A stretch of DNA of 64,000 nt, from positions 3,092,001 to 3,156,000 of the forward strand of contig NZ_CP143867.1 of NCBI RefSeq assembly GCF_036416795.1, in the 5' to 3' direction. A program made the position numbers and the translations under genes. Numbering within the stretch: position 1 is the stretch's first letter; every line of letters starts with the position of its first letter. Under the pieces are notes generated by a model. The model was given only the letters and a program-made list of their open reading frames with translations. It was not told the DNA's origin and ran no database searches. This DNA comes from Bacteroides sp. MSB163 (GTDB lineage Bacteria > Bacteroidota > Bacteroidia > Bacteroidales > Bacteroidaceae). Below, piece after piece: positions 44,149 through 53,993 of this stretch.

Positions 44149-44712
44149 ATGTCAACAGAGATAAGATATTTTGAAAACAGAGAAGATTGGCGAAAGTGGT
44201 TGACTGACAACTTTGAGACTGCCAGTGATATTTGGTTTGTATTTCCCGGTAAATCTTCGGGCGAGAAAGGTATTACTTACAACGATGCTGTTGAAGAAGC
44301 CCTTTGCTTCGAGTGGATTGACAGTACAATAAAGGCGCTTGACAAAGAACATAAAATTCAGCATTTTACGCCCAGAAACCCTAAAAGTACATACTCGCAA
44401 GCCAATAAAGAAAGACTTAAGTGGCTGCTGGATAATAAAATGATACACCCTAAATTTGAAGATAAAATACGAAATGTTTTGTCTGCTCCTTTTGTTTTCC
44501 CCGATGATATAATGGACAGATTGAAAGAGGATAAGATCACATGGAAAAATTATCAACTTTTCTCAGACGCATATAAGCGTATCCGAATTGCATACATTGA
44601 AGCAGCAAGGAAACGACCGGAAGAATTTGAAAAGCGATTAAACAACTTTATCAATAAAACGAAAGAAAATAAAATAATAGCGGGATTTGGTGGAATTGGG
44701 AAATATTATTAA
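44149..44712 (+). CDS. YdeI/OmpD-associated family protein
   Basis: 187 residues with the family pattern RKWLTDNFETASDIWFVF, TYNDAVEEALCFEWIDSTIK and FTPRNPKSTYSQANKERLKW. Members have been linked to bacteriocin protection in enterobacteria but the function in Bacteroides is unknown. The ATG at 44149 (MSTEIRYFEN) is chosen; another ATG at 44134 overlaps the nnr stop (ATGA), so coupling is possible. Confidence 0.82.
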   Translation: MSTEIRYFENREDWRKWLTDNFETASDIWFVFPGKSSGEKGITYNDAVEEALCFEWIDSTIKALDKEHKIQHFTPRNPKSTYSQANKERLKWLLDNKMIHPKFEDKIRNVLSAPFVFPDDIMDRLKEDKITWKNYQLFSDAYKRIRIAYIEAARKRPEEFEKRLNNFINKTKENKIIAGFGGIGKYY

Positions 44713-44716
44713 TCCT

Positions 44717-45403
44717 TTATCCCTTTCCTCTCGTCGTAATGTGGAAGCATCCTTGTTTCAATTCGTATTTGATATAACATTTCTCAGCTTTTCGCAGGTC
44801 GCGCAACACTTCCGAGAGAACGAGTTTCAGGGTATCTGCACTGACATCCTGCAAGGGGCGTCCGTCTTCATCTTCTATTTTCTGGAAACGTTTCCAGCTT
44901 ACATCGAACGTTGTACCATAGAAGTGTGCAGAGTTTGCGGAGGCATTTCCGTTGCGGCGGCGCAGGCGTTTCACATCATCCTGGGTGCGAAGTACGGAAG
45001 TCACGATGACTTTATTCGGATTCAGTCCCTTTGCCGTGAGCGAATCGAGGAAGTTGCTGCCGATGGTATCGAGCAATTGCGCTGCATTCGGAATCAGATA
45101 AGGGATGGAGTGCGTGAGGGAATCCACCTTATATAAATCATTTGTTTCTATATGATGCAATTTCTCTTTCATGTTTTCTGCATCCTTGCGCGAAGCGATG
45201 GGGACGATGCCTATGGCTTGTGCAATATTCAAATGCGCTTCATTTAAATCTCCGAAAGTCCGTCTGTAGCTGATTACCCCTTTGATGTTTCTCGGTTCGT
45301 TCAACTTAAGGGACATATCTTTCTTTTTGCATCCGGCAAGGGAAGTGCTGGTGAGAAGAATTGCTAAGAATAGGAGCGGAAATTTATTGTATACTTGTTG
45401 CAT
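44717..45403 (-). CDS. DUF5715 family lipoprotein (M15-like)
   Basis: 228 residues with lipobox LAGC. The C-terminal half has RTQDDVKRLRRRNGNAS and SAHFYGTTFDVSW, similar in layout to the SxHxxGxxxD zinc site of M15 D-Ala-D-Ala peptidases. The enzymatic role is inferred only from that pattern. It is convergent with the YdeI gene, four bases away. Confidence 0.75.
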   Translation of the reverse strand: MQQVYNKFPLLFLAILLTSTSLAGCKKKDMSLKLNEPRNIKGVISYRRTFGDLNEAHLNIAQAIGIVPIASRKDAENMKEKLHHIETNDLYKVDSLTHSIPYLIPNAAQLLDTIGSNFLDSLTAKGLNPNKVIVTSVLRTQDDVKRLRRRNGNASANSAHFYGTTFDVSWKRFQKIEDEDGRPLQDVSADTLKLVLSEVLRDLRKAEKCYIKYELKQGCFHITTRGKG

Positions 45404-45471
45404 ATTGTTTGGAATTGTTTTTATGTGAGTACAAAAGTATGAAAAAGAACGGAGAGTTCTTCTCTATCTGC

Positions 45472-45501
45472 TTGTCATTTTTCTGGTTTGCACTATCTTT
45501 G
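45472..45501 (+). promoter_or_regulatory. Promoter of truA
   Basis: CTTG (TTG at 45472-45474), 19 bases, TATCTTTG (45494-45501); close to the Bacteroides consensus and 27 bases before the truA start. Confidence 0.55.
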
Positions 45502-45527
45502 CAGCCGAAAAATGAAAGCAAAAGAGT

Positions 45528-46283
45528 ATGCAACGGTATTTTATTTATTTAGCTTACGACGGAACCGCCTACCATGGGTGGCAGATACAACCCAACGGTG
45601 ACAGTATACAAGAGTGCCTGATGCGTGCACTTGCTACATTGATGCGCCGTGAAGTAGAGGTTATCGGTGCCGGACGTACTGATGCCGGGGTGCATGCTTC
45701 CCTGATGGTAGCCCACTTTGATAGTGACGAACCGCTTGATACCGCTTTTTTTACCGACAAACTGAACCGTCTTTTGCCGCCTGATATTTCTGTTTACCGC
45801 CTCCGTGCAGTGAAACCCGATGCGCATGCCCGCTTTGATGCAACGGCCCGCATGTATAAATACTACGTGACTACGGCAAAGTCTCCCTTCAATCGTCAAT
45901 ACCGTTGCCGTCTTTTCCAGACTCCCGATTTCGAACGAATGAACGAAGCAGCCCGTAGTTTGTTTAATTATACAGATTTCACCAGTTTCAGTAAATTGCA
46001 TACGGACGTAAAAACGAACAATTGCCGCATTATGCATGCCGCCTGGACTCAGGTAGACGATGTAACCTGGGTATTTACCATTCAGGCGGACCGTTTCCTG
46101 CGCAATATGGTTCGCGCGGTTGTCGGCACTCTGCTCGAAGTAGGTCGTGGTAAGCTCACGATTGATGGTTTCCGCCGAGTCATCGAGCAGAAAGACCGTT
46201 GCAAAGCCGGTACATCCGTCCCCGGCAACGCCTTGTTTCTGGTAGATGTCACTTATCCGGAAGAACTGTTTATCACCAGTTGA
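45528..46283 (+). CDS. truA: tRNA pseudouridine synthase A
   Basis: 251 residues. It makes pseudouridine at positions 38-40 of tRNA anticodon arms. The catalytic Asp is in GAGRTDAGVHASLM; FLRNMVRAVVGTLLEVGRG is the C-terminal conserved block. Length is typical. Confidence 0.96.
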   Translation: MQRYFIYLAYDGTAYHGWQIQPNGDSIQECLMRALATLMRREVEVIGAGRTDAGVHASLMVAHFDSDEPLDTAFFTDKLNRLLPPDISVYRLRAVKPDAHARFDATARMYKYYVTTAKSPFNRQYRCRLFQTPDFERMNEAARSLFNYTDFTSFSKLHTDVKTNNCRIMHAAWTQVDDVTWVFTIQADRFLRNMVRAVVGTLLEVGRGKLTIDGFRRVIEQKDRCKAGTSVPGNALFLVDVTYPEELFITS

Positions 46284-46407
46284 GAATGACAGATGCTGAT
46301 ATAATATAAATGAGGAAATACGCTTATAACTAAGGAACTATACTTAAATAGAATGCCCTTATCCCAACCTCATTTTTTAATTTTTAATTTTCAATTTTTA
46401 ATTTAAT

Positions 46408-47304
46408 ATGTGGTTATTACTCGCCTTTCTCTCAGCTGCCTTGCTGGGGTTTTATGATGCATTTAAGAAGAAATCATTGCGCGACAATGCTGTGCTTCCC
46501 GTTCTGTTTCTGAATACGGTATTCTCCAGCTTGATATTTCTTCCTTTCATACTGATTTCCGCTTTTACTCCTGCTTTGAATGGAACAATGTTCGAAGTGC
46601 CCGTTGTAGGCTGGGAAGTACATAAGTTTATTATTATCAAGTCCTTTATCGTTCTTTCTTCTTGGATATTCGGTTACTTTGGTATGAAACATTTGCCGTT
46701 GACTATTGTAGGACCTATTAATGCTACCCGCCCTGTAATGGTGCTTGTGGGTGCCATGCTGATATTCGGTGAACGTTTGAACCTGTATCAATGGATCGGA
46801 GTTATGCTTGCCATACTTTCTTTCTTTATGCTGAGCCGTTCCGGCAAGAAAGAGGGTATTGACTTTAAGCATAACAAATGGATTTATTTCATCGTGTTGG
46901 CTGCCATCACCGGAGCTATCAGCGGACTTTATGACAAGTATCTGATGAAGCAATTCAATCCTATGGCAGTGCAGTCGTGGTACAATGTCTATCAGGTATT
47001 TATCATGTGCCCCATTATCCTTTTGCTATGGTATCCCAAACGAAAAGAAAGTACTCCTTTCCGTTGGGACTGGACTATCATCCTGATATCCGTCTTCCTT
47101 AGTGCGGCTGACTTTGCCTACTTCTATGCCTTGAGCTATGAAGACTCCATGATTTCCATCGTCTCTATGGTACGCCGTGGCAGTGTGGTTGTCTCCTTCC
47201 TTTTCGGAGCTCTCTTCTTCCGTGAAAAGAATTTAAAAAGTAAGGCTATCGACCTCATTTTGGTATTGATTGGAATGTTCTTCCTGTATTTAGGAAGTAA
47301 ATAA
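46408..47304 (+). CDS. EamA/DMT family transporter
   Basis: 298-residue membrane protein with ten hydrophobic helices in two EamA repeats (helix-rich MWLLLAFLSAALLGFYDAFK; second half from about 152, IYFIVLAAITGAISGLYDKY). The DMT superfamily exports metabolites or drugs; substrate unknown. It follows an AT-rich ATTTTTAATTTTTAATTTT leader at 46375-46402 of the sort repeated elsewhere in Bacteroides. Confidence 0.88.
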   Translation: MWLLLAFLSAALLGFYDAFKKKSLRDNAVLPVLFLNTVFSSLIFLPFILISAFTPALNGTMFEVPVVGWEVHKFIIIKSFIVLSSWIFGYFGMKHLPLTIVGPINATRPVMVLVGAMLIFGERLNLYQWIGVMLAILSFFMLSRSGKKEGIDFKHNKWIYFIVLAAITGAISGLYDKYLMKQFNPMAVQSWYNVYQVFIMCPIILLLWYPKRKESTPFRWDWTIILISVFLSAADFAYFYALSYEDSMISIVSMVRRGSVVVSFLFGALFFREKNLKSKAIDLILVLIGMFFLYLGSK

Positions 47305-47372
47305 GTTGAATATAGATGATTAGTTTCTATATCCGTGTATTCGTGTATTTTACTGGTTGTTTCAATTTTCTT

Positions 47373-48491
47373 TTAATCAATGGAAACGGGATCGCTCTTT
47401 GCCATTTTTTTTGCTCGGAAATAACTGCGATAATTACTGAATCCAGCATGAATGACAATTTCCGTCGAGGATATTTTTTGCTTTCTTTGTATAGCCTCTG
47501 ATTGTAGTCTTTCTACTTCCTTTAGCCGGTAATTGTTGATGAAACGATTGAAATTCATGCCATATTCCCGGTTGATGAAAGCAGATATATAAGTCCTGTT
47601 TGAAAAAAGATCCTTGGCCATATCGGTTATTTTGAATTCCGGATTTAGATAAGGTTTCTCATTCTCTAAATACTTTTCGACTCGCTGGCGTTCCAGTTGC
47701 GCATAGTTTCCGGGCGTGGTCATTTCCTTTTCTTTGGCGGTAATAGGTTCGATAATCACATAATTCTCCGAAAGAATGTTCAGGCACAACACAATCTGAG
47801 TAAAGACTGCCGGTAATGTTGTGAATGTCCAGATAACCCCCAATTTATTGAATAGTTCGATGCCCAATATCAACCCGGCTATCGGTAAGGTTTGCAACAA
47901 GACCCTGAAGATGATGATAAAGGACAACCAATCCAGCGACATACGGTAGATATCAGCGGAATAATTGGTAACTTGACGTTTGTACGATTTTATGCGGAGC
48001 AGGCTCAACCCGGAATATAAAATACTCAGCAAAATACAGATGATATACGTGCTGTCAATAATTGCGCTTGTCAGGCTTACTCCGTTGTCATAAATGGCAT
48101 TCCATCGTTGTTGGAACGGTACCGTAAAGGCAATCACGTGGATGGTTACGGTCAAACATGCTGGAAGGATGAAATGGTATGTGGGGAAATGCTTTCGATC
48201 GCCTACTCCTGTAATAATATAGGTGATCATGTACAGGAATATGGGAATAAAACTAAACGAGGAAAAGCAAACGGGCAAGTATGCTATGAAAGCGTCACGG
48301 GCGATGGAATACATTACCAGTCCGCTCCAGTACAGTATTATTAGGCAGTATACAGTGATTATGCTGTAATGTATTTTTCGGTTGACCGTATTGGAAGAGC
48401 GGGTTATGTCGAGCGAAATCATAATCAAGCTGACCGCAGCACTTACTGCGGGTATTGAAAAAACTATAGCACGTCCGATATCTTGATTCAT
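47373..48491 (-). CDS. Seven-helix membrane protein with AraC-type DNA-binding domain
   Basis: 372 residues: seven hydrophobic segments up to about residue 255 (starting IGRAIVFSIPAVSAAVSLIM) then an AraC HTH domain (about 285-372; FKITDMAKDLFSNRTYISAF, VIHAGFSNYRSYFRAKK). It is the paralogue of the next gene upstream. A membrane-embedded transcription factor of this type would sense something in the membrane or periplasm and act on nearby DNA. The pair lies divergent from the fimbrial operon, the likely target. Confidence 0.85.
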   Translation of the reverse strand: MNQDIGRAIVFSIPAVSAAVSLIMISLDITRSSNTVNRKIHYSIITVYCLIILYWSGLVMYSIARDAFIAYLPVCFSSFSFIPIFLYMITYIITGVGDRKHFPTYHFILPACLTVTIHVIAFTVPFQQRWNAIYDNGVSLTSAIIDSTYIICILLSILYSGLSLLRIKSYKRQVTNYSADIYRMSLDWLSFIIIFRVLLQTLPIAGLILGIELFNKLGVIWTFTTLPAVFTQIVLCLNILSENYVIIEPITAKEKEMTTPGNYAQLERQRVEKYLENEKPYLNPEFKITDMAKDLFSNRTYISAFINREYGMNFNRFINNYRLKEVERLQSEAIQRKQKISSTEIVIHAGFSNYRSYFRAKKMAKSDPVSID

Positions 48492-48504
48492 CCTTTTGGT
48501 TTAT

Positions 48505-49677
48505 TTATGGTTCTTTGTGAGTCTGTTCTTTATATATATTTTCCAATTGAATCGCACGCTGGAAATGTCTGGAGTCTTTAAATCCCGCCATGGCCATTAC
48601 CTGATATGGATTTTTACCTTTGTTTGAAGGATGCACTATCAGTGCCTGATACTCTTTGATCCGACACAGGTTTAGATAACGCCTGAAATTCATACCATAC
48701 GTTTGATTGATAAAGTTGGACATGACGGTACGGTTTACACCCATTATCTCGGCCATGTCAGTCAGTTTGAAATCGGGATTGAGGTATGGCTTTTGTTGAG
48801 ACAAATAGTTTTCGAACACCTTCTTGTTCAATAGTCCGTGCGTATTATTCGGCGCAGGCTGCTGTTGGGTGGTCGGGCTGCTGTTCTCGGTTTTCTTTTC
48901 GTTGGCTGGAAACAAATCAGATATTTTGTAAGAGAGATATTGCCTGCGGATGACTTGGTATGTAAGCAATATCTCTTGGGCCATAATGCATAATGCGTTC
49001 AGCCGGATAAGCCATTGACTTGAACCAACCAACGAAGGTAAAAAAGCGATTAGCAATATAGCGATGGAAAGTATGAAAAACACGATGAGCCAACGCGATG
49101 ACTTTATACTGAGATATTTTCGATCAGTATCGGTCTTTTGAAGTACTGTTCGCTTGTAATGCCGCAATAACAATAGTCCGGTCGGAACGATATAGACTAC
49201 CGCTGTGATAAACCGCACTAAAAAGTCGGATATGAAAAGCACCGTATATTGCTCGAACAACGATAAGCCGGTAAAAAGCTCTCCCTTGGGAGGCGATATC
49301 CAGGTTGCCATTATCAGGATAATTACCAATGTAGGGACTGGCCAAAGGTAATTCAGTATGGGAAAGTTTCTTTTATCCTCAAAATAAGTCAGATTATAAA
49401 CAATGTTGTAGAACAATATGGGAGTATAGATATACGACAAGGCAAAAGGTATATCGACCGGAAGGAATATCGGCTCATCAGAGACAGTATGCCATAAAGC
49501 AGATGACCACCATATGGCTATCAGGATACAATAAATGCTCACGAGCCACCTTAATTTCCTTTCGGCCAGATTGCGATAATTCCAGGTCAATAATAAGGTA
49601 AAGACCGAGCATATAGCCGAACAAAATATTGGTAAAATATAGGTCATCAAGTTGCTGTATGTGACAAATGCTCCCAT
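48505..49677 (-). CDS. Seven-helix membrane protein with AraC-type DNA-binding domain (paralogue)
   Basis: 390 residues. Same design as the neighbouring gene: seven hydrophobic segments to about residue 260, a Gln/Asn-rich linker (SSPTTQQQPAPNNTHG) and an AraC domain (about 290-380; FKLTDMAEIMGVNRTVMSNF, AMAGFKDSRHFQRAIQLEN). The ATG at 49677 (MGAFVTYSN) is chosen over a TTG at 49692. Spacing of 13 bases to the next gene implies an operon of the two. Not a sensor kinase: no HATPase domain. Confidence 0.85.
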   Translation of the reverse strand: MGAFVTYSNLMTYILPIFCSAICSVFTLLLTWNYRNLAERKLRWLVSIYCILIAIWWSSALWHTVSDEPIFLPVDIPFALSYIYTPILFYNIVYNLTYFEDKRNFPILNYLWPVPTLVIILIMATWISPPKGELFTGLSLFEQYTVLFISDFLVRFITAVVYIVPTGLLLLRHYKRTVLQKTDTDRKYLSIKSSRWLIVFFILSIAILLIAFLPSLVGSSQWLIRLNALCIMAQEILLTYQVIRRQYLSYKISDLFPANEKKTENSSPTTQQQPAPNNTHGLLNKKVFENYLSQQKPYLNPDFKLTDMAEIMGVNRTVMSNFINQTYGMNFRRYLNLCRIKEYQALIVHPSNKGKNPYQVMAMAGFKDSRHFQRAIQLENIYKEQTHKEP

Positions 49678-49692
49678 ATCAATCGAATTCAA

Positions 49693-50085
49693 ATTATTCT
49701 TTTCGAGTGTATATTTCCGCTGGCTCTTTCCGGTACACTAAAATTGCTTGGGTAGACAGTGATATACACATTGACATTGTAATATACAAAGATAGCCTAA
49801 TTTACTGCATTTATAGGTATTGCAACTGTTAATAATGGCTCCGTACACTTAAAAAATGACTCTGGATTTGATGATTTGACATGTCCGATACAAAATTGCA
49901 GTTTGCGTATAATGTCCATTACGATTTTGCCAATATGATTTATACGTTTTGGCACGATGCGATAACAAATACATTGTTCCTTTGTGCGGAAAGAAAGCGA
50001 GGTACCGTGGCTGCTCTCTTGAAATTACCTATATAAGGAAAGACTGTAAAATTTGGAATGTAATAATTAACTATAGCCATAAAAT
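49693..50085. other. Divergent control region between AraC regulators and fimbrial operon
   Basis: The 390-base region has a TATCTTTG on the minus strand (49794-49787), likely for the regulators, and a pair of direct repeats TGTCCGATAC / TGTCCATTAC at 49882 and 49913. No gene was seen. Confidence 0.5.
49882..49922. promoter_or_regulatory. Candidate AraC operator: TGTCC direct repeats
   Basis: TGTCCGATAC (49882-49891) and TGTCCATTAC (49913-49922) are direct repeats 31 bases apart (three turns), in the divergent region between two AraC regulators and the fimbrial operon. Confidence 0.4.
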
Positions 50086-50685
50086 ATGAACAATAGAATT
50101 ATGAAACGGATATTTGTTTTGCTGGTAGTTACCATTACCGGCATGACGCAGAGTGTCAAGTCTCAGAACGTGGCTGTCAAAAGTAATGTTCTGGCGGATG
50201 CTTTCTTGAATCCGAATTTGGGAATAGAAATAGGACTCGCCTCTAAATGGACTTTAGATGTTACGGGACAGTTCAATGCATGGATGCTTTCGCACAATCG
50301 ACACTGGAAACATTGGGCTATTCAACCTGAAGTCAGATACTGGTTTTGCGATCGCTTCTCGGGGCACTTTGTAGGTACTCACATTCATGGAGGACAGTAT
50401 AACATTGGAGGTTTTGACGGAAAAATCAATTTCCTTGGTACGGATGCCCGTAAACTAAAGGATACCCGTTACCAGGGATGGTTTGTTGGCGCGGGTATCG
50501 CTTATGGCTATGCGTGGATATTGGGGAGGCATTGGAATCTTGAGGCGGAAATTGGCTTTGGTTATTCCTATACACGCTATGACCGCTTCCAGTGTTTAGG
50601 ATGCGGTAAGAGGATAGAAACGGACAAACCACACCATTATGTGGGACCGACGAAAGCGGCAATCAACCTTGTTTATGTATTTTAA
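50086..50685 (+). CDS. DUF3575 protein, first gene of fimbrial operon
   Basis: 199 residues with an N-terminal signal (MKRIFVLLVVTITGMTQSVKS after a five-residue lead; the ATG at 50101 is an equally good start). The rest is beta-rich with pattern AVKSNVLADAFLNPNLGIEI and a C-terminal Phe, like outer-membrane barrel proteins. DUF3575 genes head many Bacteroidales fimbrial clusters; the function may be in outer-membrane assembly of fimbriae. Next gene follows after 11 bases. Confidence 0.85.
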   Translation: MNNRIMKRIFVLLVVTITGMTQSVKSQNVAVKSNVLADAFLNPNLGIEIGLASKWTLDVTGQFNAWMLSHNRHWKHWAIQPEVRYWFCDRFSGHFVGTHIHGGQYNIGGFDGKINFLGTDARKLKDTRYQGWFVGAGIAYGYAWILGRHWNLEAEIGFGYSYTRYDRFQCLGCGKRIETDKPHHYVGPTKAAINLVYVF

Positions 50686-50696
50686 TCGTGTACAAG

Positions 50697-52133
50697 ATGA
50701 AAAAGATATTATATATCCTAGTAGCCCTTTGGGGCATGGTTGTGGTAGCGGAAGCACAGATCGCAATCGATATGCGGAAACAGGACATCGTGGATGGTGT
50801 TTCCGTGGAAAATCTTAAAATGGAACGTAATGGAGGGTACATTGCCATAGACATGCTTTGGGATTTGTCAGGGCTTGATGTGGATGAAAATCGTGCTGTA
50901 CTTCTTACGCCATGGTTAGTTAATGATAACGACTCGCTTGCCCTGCAATCGGTAGGGGTTTACGGCAGACAGCGTTATTACTTCTATGTACGTAATGGAG
51001 AGAGCATGTTATCGGGTAAAGATGAAAAGAGTTATAAAGTCTCGAAGAAGCCTGATACCATTGAATACCACAATTTAGTACCGTATGCAGAATGGATGAA
51101 CGGCTCCGTGTTGTCGCTTCATCGTAGCGACTATGGATGTTGCAATACTTTATTGGCAGAACAGGCCGGTATGCTTGGACGATACACAGAGGCGTTTTTC
51201 CCCGAACTGGTATATGTACGTCCGCAAGGGCAGATCGAAAAAAGGGATTCGCTCGAAGGCTCAGCATTCATCGACTTTCCAGTGGATCAAACGATGATTT
51301 ATCCGGACTATCGACGCAACACCGCCGAACTTGGGAAAATACAATCATCAATTGACTCCGTGCGAAATGATACGGACATAACTATCACTTCGGTATGGCT
51401 GAAAGGTTATGCTTCGCCTGAAGGTTCTTATGCGCATAACAAAGAGTTGGCTATCGGGCGTACTGCCGCATTGAAGAGATACATACAGCAACTTTACCGG
51501 TTTGAAGGCGATGTAATAACGACCGATTACGAACCGGAGGATTGGGCAGGATTGCGTTACTACGTGGAACAGTCGAACCTTGCACATCGTGCGGAAATAA
51601 TCACTTTGATAGACGGTAATTTGGAGCCGGATGCCAGAGAGTGGAAAATAAAACGTGATTATCCGATGGAATACAGTTTCCTGTTACAGAACTGTTATCC
51701 TGCGTTACGCCACACTGACTATCGCATAGCCTATACTATCCGCAGTTACAGCGATGTGGAGGAGATAAAACGAATCATGTGTGAGCGACCGCAAAAACTG
51801 GATCTGAATGAGTTCTATCTCGCTGCACAAGAGTATGAACCCGGTACGGATGAGTTCACTGAGGTATTCGAGACAGCGGTACGCATGTTTCCGGATGACA
51901 CTATTGCTAACCTGAATGCTGCCAACGCTGCCATGCGCCGCGGTGACCTCACAAGCGCGAAGCGTTATCTTGCCAAGGCAGATGATTCGCCCGAGGCTGT
52001 TTATGCACGGGGAGCACTGGCCATCCGGCAAAAGGATTACGACAGTGCCCGACGTTACTTGAACGAGGCGAAATCGCTCGGATTAGAACAGGCTGGTATT
52101 ACGCTTGAGCAACTTGAAAAAGGAAGACGTTAA
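50697..52133 (+). CDS. DUF3868 protein with OmpA-like and TPR parts
   Basis: 478 residues. Signal peptide MKKILYILVALWGMVVVAEA; N-terminal DUF3868-like beta domain (about 20-150); a central OmpA-like domain (SVWLKGYASPEGSYAHNKEL, about 230-300); C-terminal TPR-like repeats (ANLNAANAAMRRGDLTSAKR, about 390-470). Probably peptidoglycan-linked, periplasmic anchor for fimbrial assembly. The ATG at 50697 is chosen, since the frame upstream begins with GTG. Confidence 0.82.
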   Translation: MKKILYILVALWGMVVVAEAQIAIDMRKQDIVDGVSVENLKMERNGGYIAIDMLWDLSGLDVDENRAVLLTPWLVNDNDSLALQSVGVYGRQRYYFYVRNGESMLSGKDEKSYKVSKKPDTIEYHNLVPYAEWMNGSVLSLHRSDYGCCNTLLAEQAGMLGRYTEAFFPELVYVRPQGQIEKRDSLEGSAFIDFPVDQTMIYPDYRRNTAELGKIQSSIDSVRNDTDITITSVWLKGYASPEGSYAHNKELAIGRTAALKRYIQQLYRFEGDVITTDYEPEDWAGLRYYVEQSNLAHRAEIITLIDGNLEPDAREWKIKRDYPMEYSFLLQNCYPALRHTDYRIAYTIRSYSDVEEIKRIMCERPQKLDLNEFYLAAQEYEPGTDEFTEVFETAVRMFPDDTIANLNAANAAMRRGDLTSAKRYLAKADDSPEAVYARGALAIRQKDYDSARRYLNEAKSLGLEQAGITLEQLEKGRR

Positions 52134-52171
52134 CGAGAAAATATATTATTAACAAAATTAGATTACAAAAA

Positions 52172-53914
52172 ATGATGAAGATGAATAAATTATTTTTGGG
52201 TTTGTTCGTGTGTACCGCATTGTGTGCATGTTCGAATGATGAATTAGGAGTTATTCCGGATGATACACCGAATGTTTTCGCAGGAAGTGAGGCGTATATT
52301 AATGTCCGCCTTGCTGATGCAGGCTCTCTTACAAGAGCGCAAGAAGGTGACTTTGAGTACGGAACAAACGAGCAGTCCGTAAAAAATGCCTACTTCTATT
52401 TTTATGATGCGGATGGTGTATTTGTGACACAAGGTGATGTTTGGGCGAATGGTAACGCCTCGGTAACAACCCCTGCCGGAAACATTGAATTTACAAGTAA
52501 TAACGTTGTGGTACTGAAAGGAATGGACAAGAAGAACTATCCTAAGTATATGGTAGCGGTACTCAACAAACCGAATAATTTCGTGTATGGAGAAACGCTC
52601 GACGAAATGCAGACAGTGCTTGCGGATAATAATGCGGAAGGTATTTATTATCCGGAAACAATCAACAACAGTACTATCAATTACTTTACCATGAGCACTA
52701 CAAGCTACACCGACACCAATCGGGCAAAGTATTTTGTAACAGAAGTTAAAGAGGAAAATTTCTCTCTTGAGCCGATGACGGATGTGAGTGCGATTACTAA
52801 TACGGTGACCGTATATGTAGAGCGTCTGGCGGCCAAGGTAACTTTGAATGTGTCCGGTGAACTCGAAAAGGATGAAAATGGGCGTTATCCGATAAAAGTC
52901 ACTGTGGCAGGTGAAGACAACTCAGCCGGAAGCGATAATATCGCTTCGGAAGACCTTTATGTGGAATTGCTCGGATGGAAATTGAATGCTACAGCGAAGA
53001 AATCGCACATGGTCAAGAACATAGATATTGCTTGGGCAGACAACGACTTGGGCTTTATGTGGAATAGAACAATTGATTACCGTAGCCACTGGGGCAAGTC
53101 ATTCAACTATGGTTTTTCCGGATATCCTGAAAATGCGGCAGCAGTTTCCGGCAATTCCGAATATCTGAACTATGTCGATTTGGAAGATGGCTTAACTGCA
53201 TTGGGAACTTCTGCCTATTGTGCAGAGAACACCAACACAAGTGCCATTGTTACTACCAATTTTTCTTCTGCCGTTACGAGTATTCTGTTGAAAGCCAAGG
53301 TTTGCGATGTAAACGGAGATGCACTTGACCTCGTACGTTATAATGGTGTGCTTTTCAAACAAGACTCCTTCCTCGAATACGTGCTCAGCGTACTGAAGAC
53401 CAAAAATCAACTGAACGTGTGGTATGAAGACGGCCAAGATGATAAAGGCAACACAAAATATACTCAGATTGGTAAAGAGTATGTGAAGTTGGAGAATGTG
53501 GGCGACGGGAAAGTGAAAGTGGTATTTACGAATGAGAATGGCGCTTCATTATATACAGAAGACGGCTCCGATTATTCAGAACAAATCATTACTGCTCTTA
53601 ACAATAATTTGGCTACTGCTTCCGCAGATGCCACCGCCTATAACGGTGGGTTAATGTACTACAACATTCCCATTGAGCACCTCAACAATGGAGCTATTAC
53701 GGAAAATGGAATTATTCCGGAAGCCAAATATGGCGTGGTGCGTAATCACCACTACGTAGTTACCGTTGACAAATTAGAGAAGATAGGTAAGGGAATTTTT
53801 GATGGAGACGAAAAAATCGTTCCCGGTGACGATCCGGATGGTGACATTTATTACGTTGGGGCAAAAATTAATATCCTTTCTTGGAAGATTGTTAGCCAAA
53901 ATGTTGAACTTTAA
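52172..53914 (+). CDS. Mfa1-type major fimbrial subunit
   Basis: 580-residue lipoprotein (lipobox LCAC). The N-terminal segment around LTRAQEGDFEYG contains an Arg that is a candidate cleavage site like that in gingipain-processed FimA/Mfa1. The C-terminal end ILSWKIVSQNVEL matches the donor-strand part of type V fimbrillins. It would be the main shaft subunit. It is followed by a 200-base gap with hairpins, fitting much higher expression than the minor subunits. Confidence 0.85.
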   Translation: MMKMNKLFLGLFVCTALCACSNDELGVIPDDTPNVFAGSEAYINVRLADAGSLTRAQEGDFEYGTNEQSVKNAYFYFYDADGVFVTQGDVWANGNASVTTPAGNIEFTSNNVVVLKGMDKKNYPKYMVAVLNKPNNFVYGETLDEMQTVLADNNAEGIYYPETINNSTINYFTMSTTSYTDTNRAKYFVTEVKEENFSLEPMTDVSAITNTVTVYVERLAAKVTLNVSGELEKDENGRYPIKVTVAGEDNSAGSDNIASEDLYVELLGWKLNATAKKSHMVKNIDIAWADNDLGFMWNRTIDYRSHWGKSFNYGFSGYPENAAAVSGNSEYLNYVDLEDGLTALGTSAYCAENTNTSAIVTTNFSSAVTSILLKAKVCDVNGDALDLVRYNGVLFKQDSFLEYVLSVLKTKNQLNVWYEDGQDDKGNTKYTQIGKEYVKLENVGDGKVKVVFTNENGASLYTEDGSDYSEQIITALNNNLATASADATAYNGGLMYYNIPIEHLNNGAITENGIIPEAKYGVVRNHHYVVTVDKLEKIGKGIFDGDEKIVPGDDPDGDIYYVGAKINILSWKIVSQNVEL

Positions 53915-53946
53915 TTCTTTATGAAAAAAACGTTGTCTTTCTAAAC

Positions 53947-53985
53947 AACCATTCCATGAGGGACTTCCACATGGAATGGTTTTAG
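53947..53985 (+). terminator. Hairpin after the major fimbrial subunit (partial terminator)
   Basis: AACCATTCCATG (53947-53958) and CATGGAATGGTT (53970-53981) form a perfect 12-bp stem with an 11-base loop, followed by a short TTT run. It probably reduces transcription into the minor-subunit genes. Confidence 0.75.
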
Positions 53986-53993
53986 AAAAGCGC

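Noticed and set aside
46375..46402. AT-rich run as an origin or functional element
   Set aside because: ATTTTTAATTTTTAATTTT runs of this kind are common intergenic repeats in Bacteroides and there is no DnaA-box cluster beside it.
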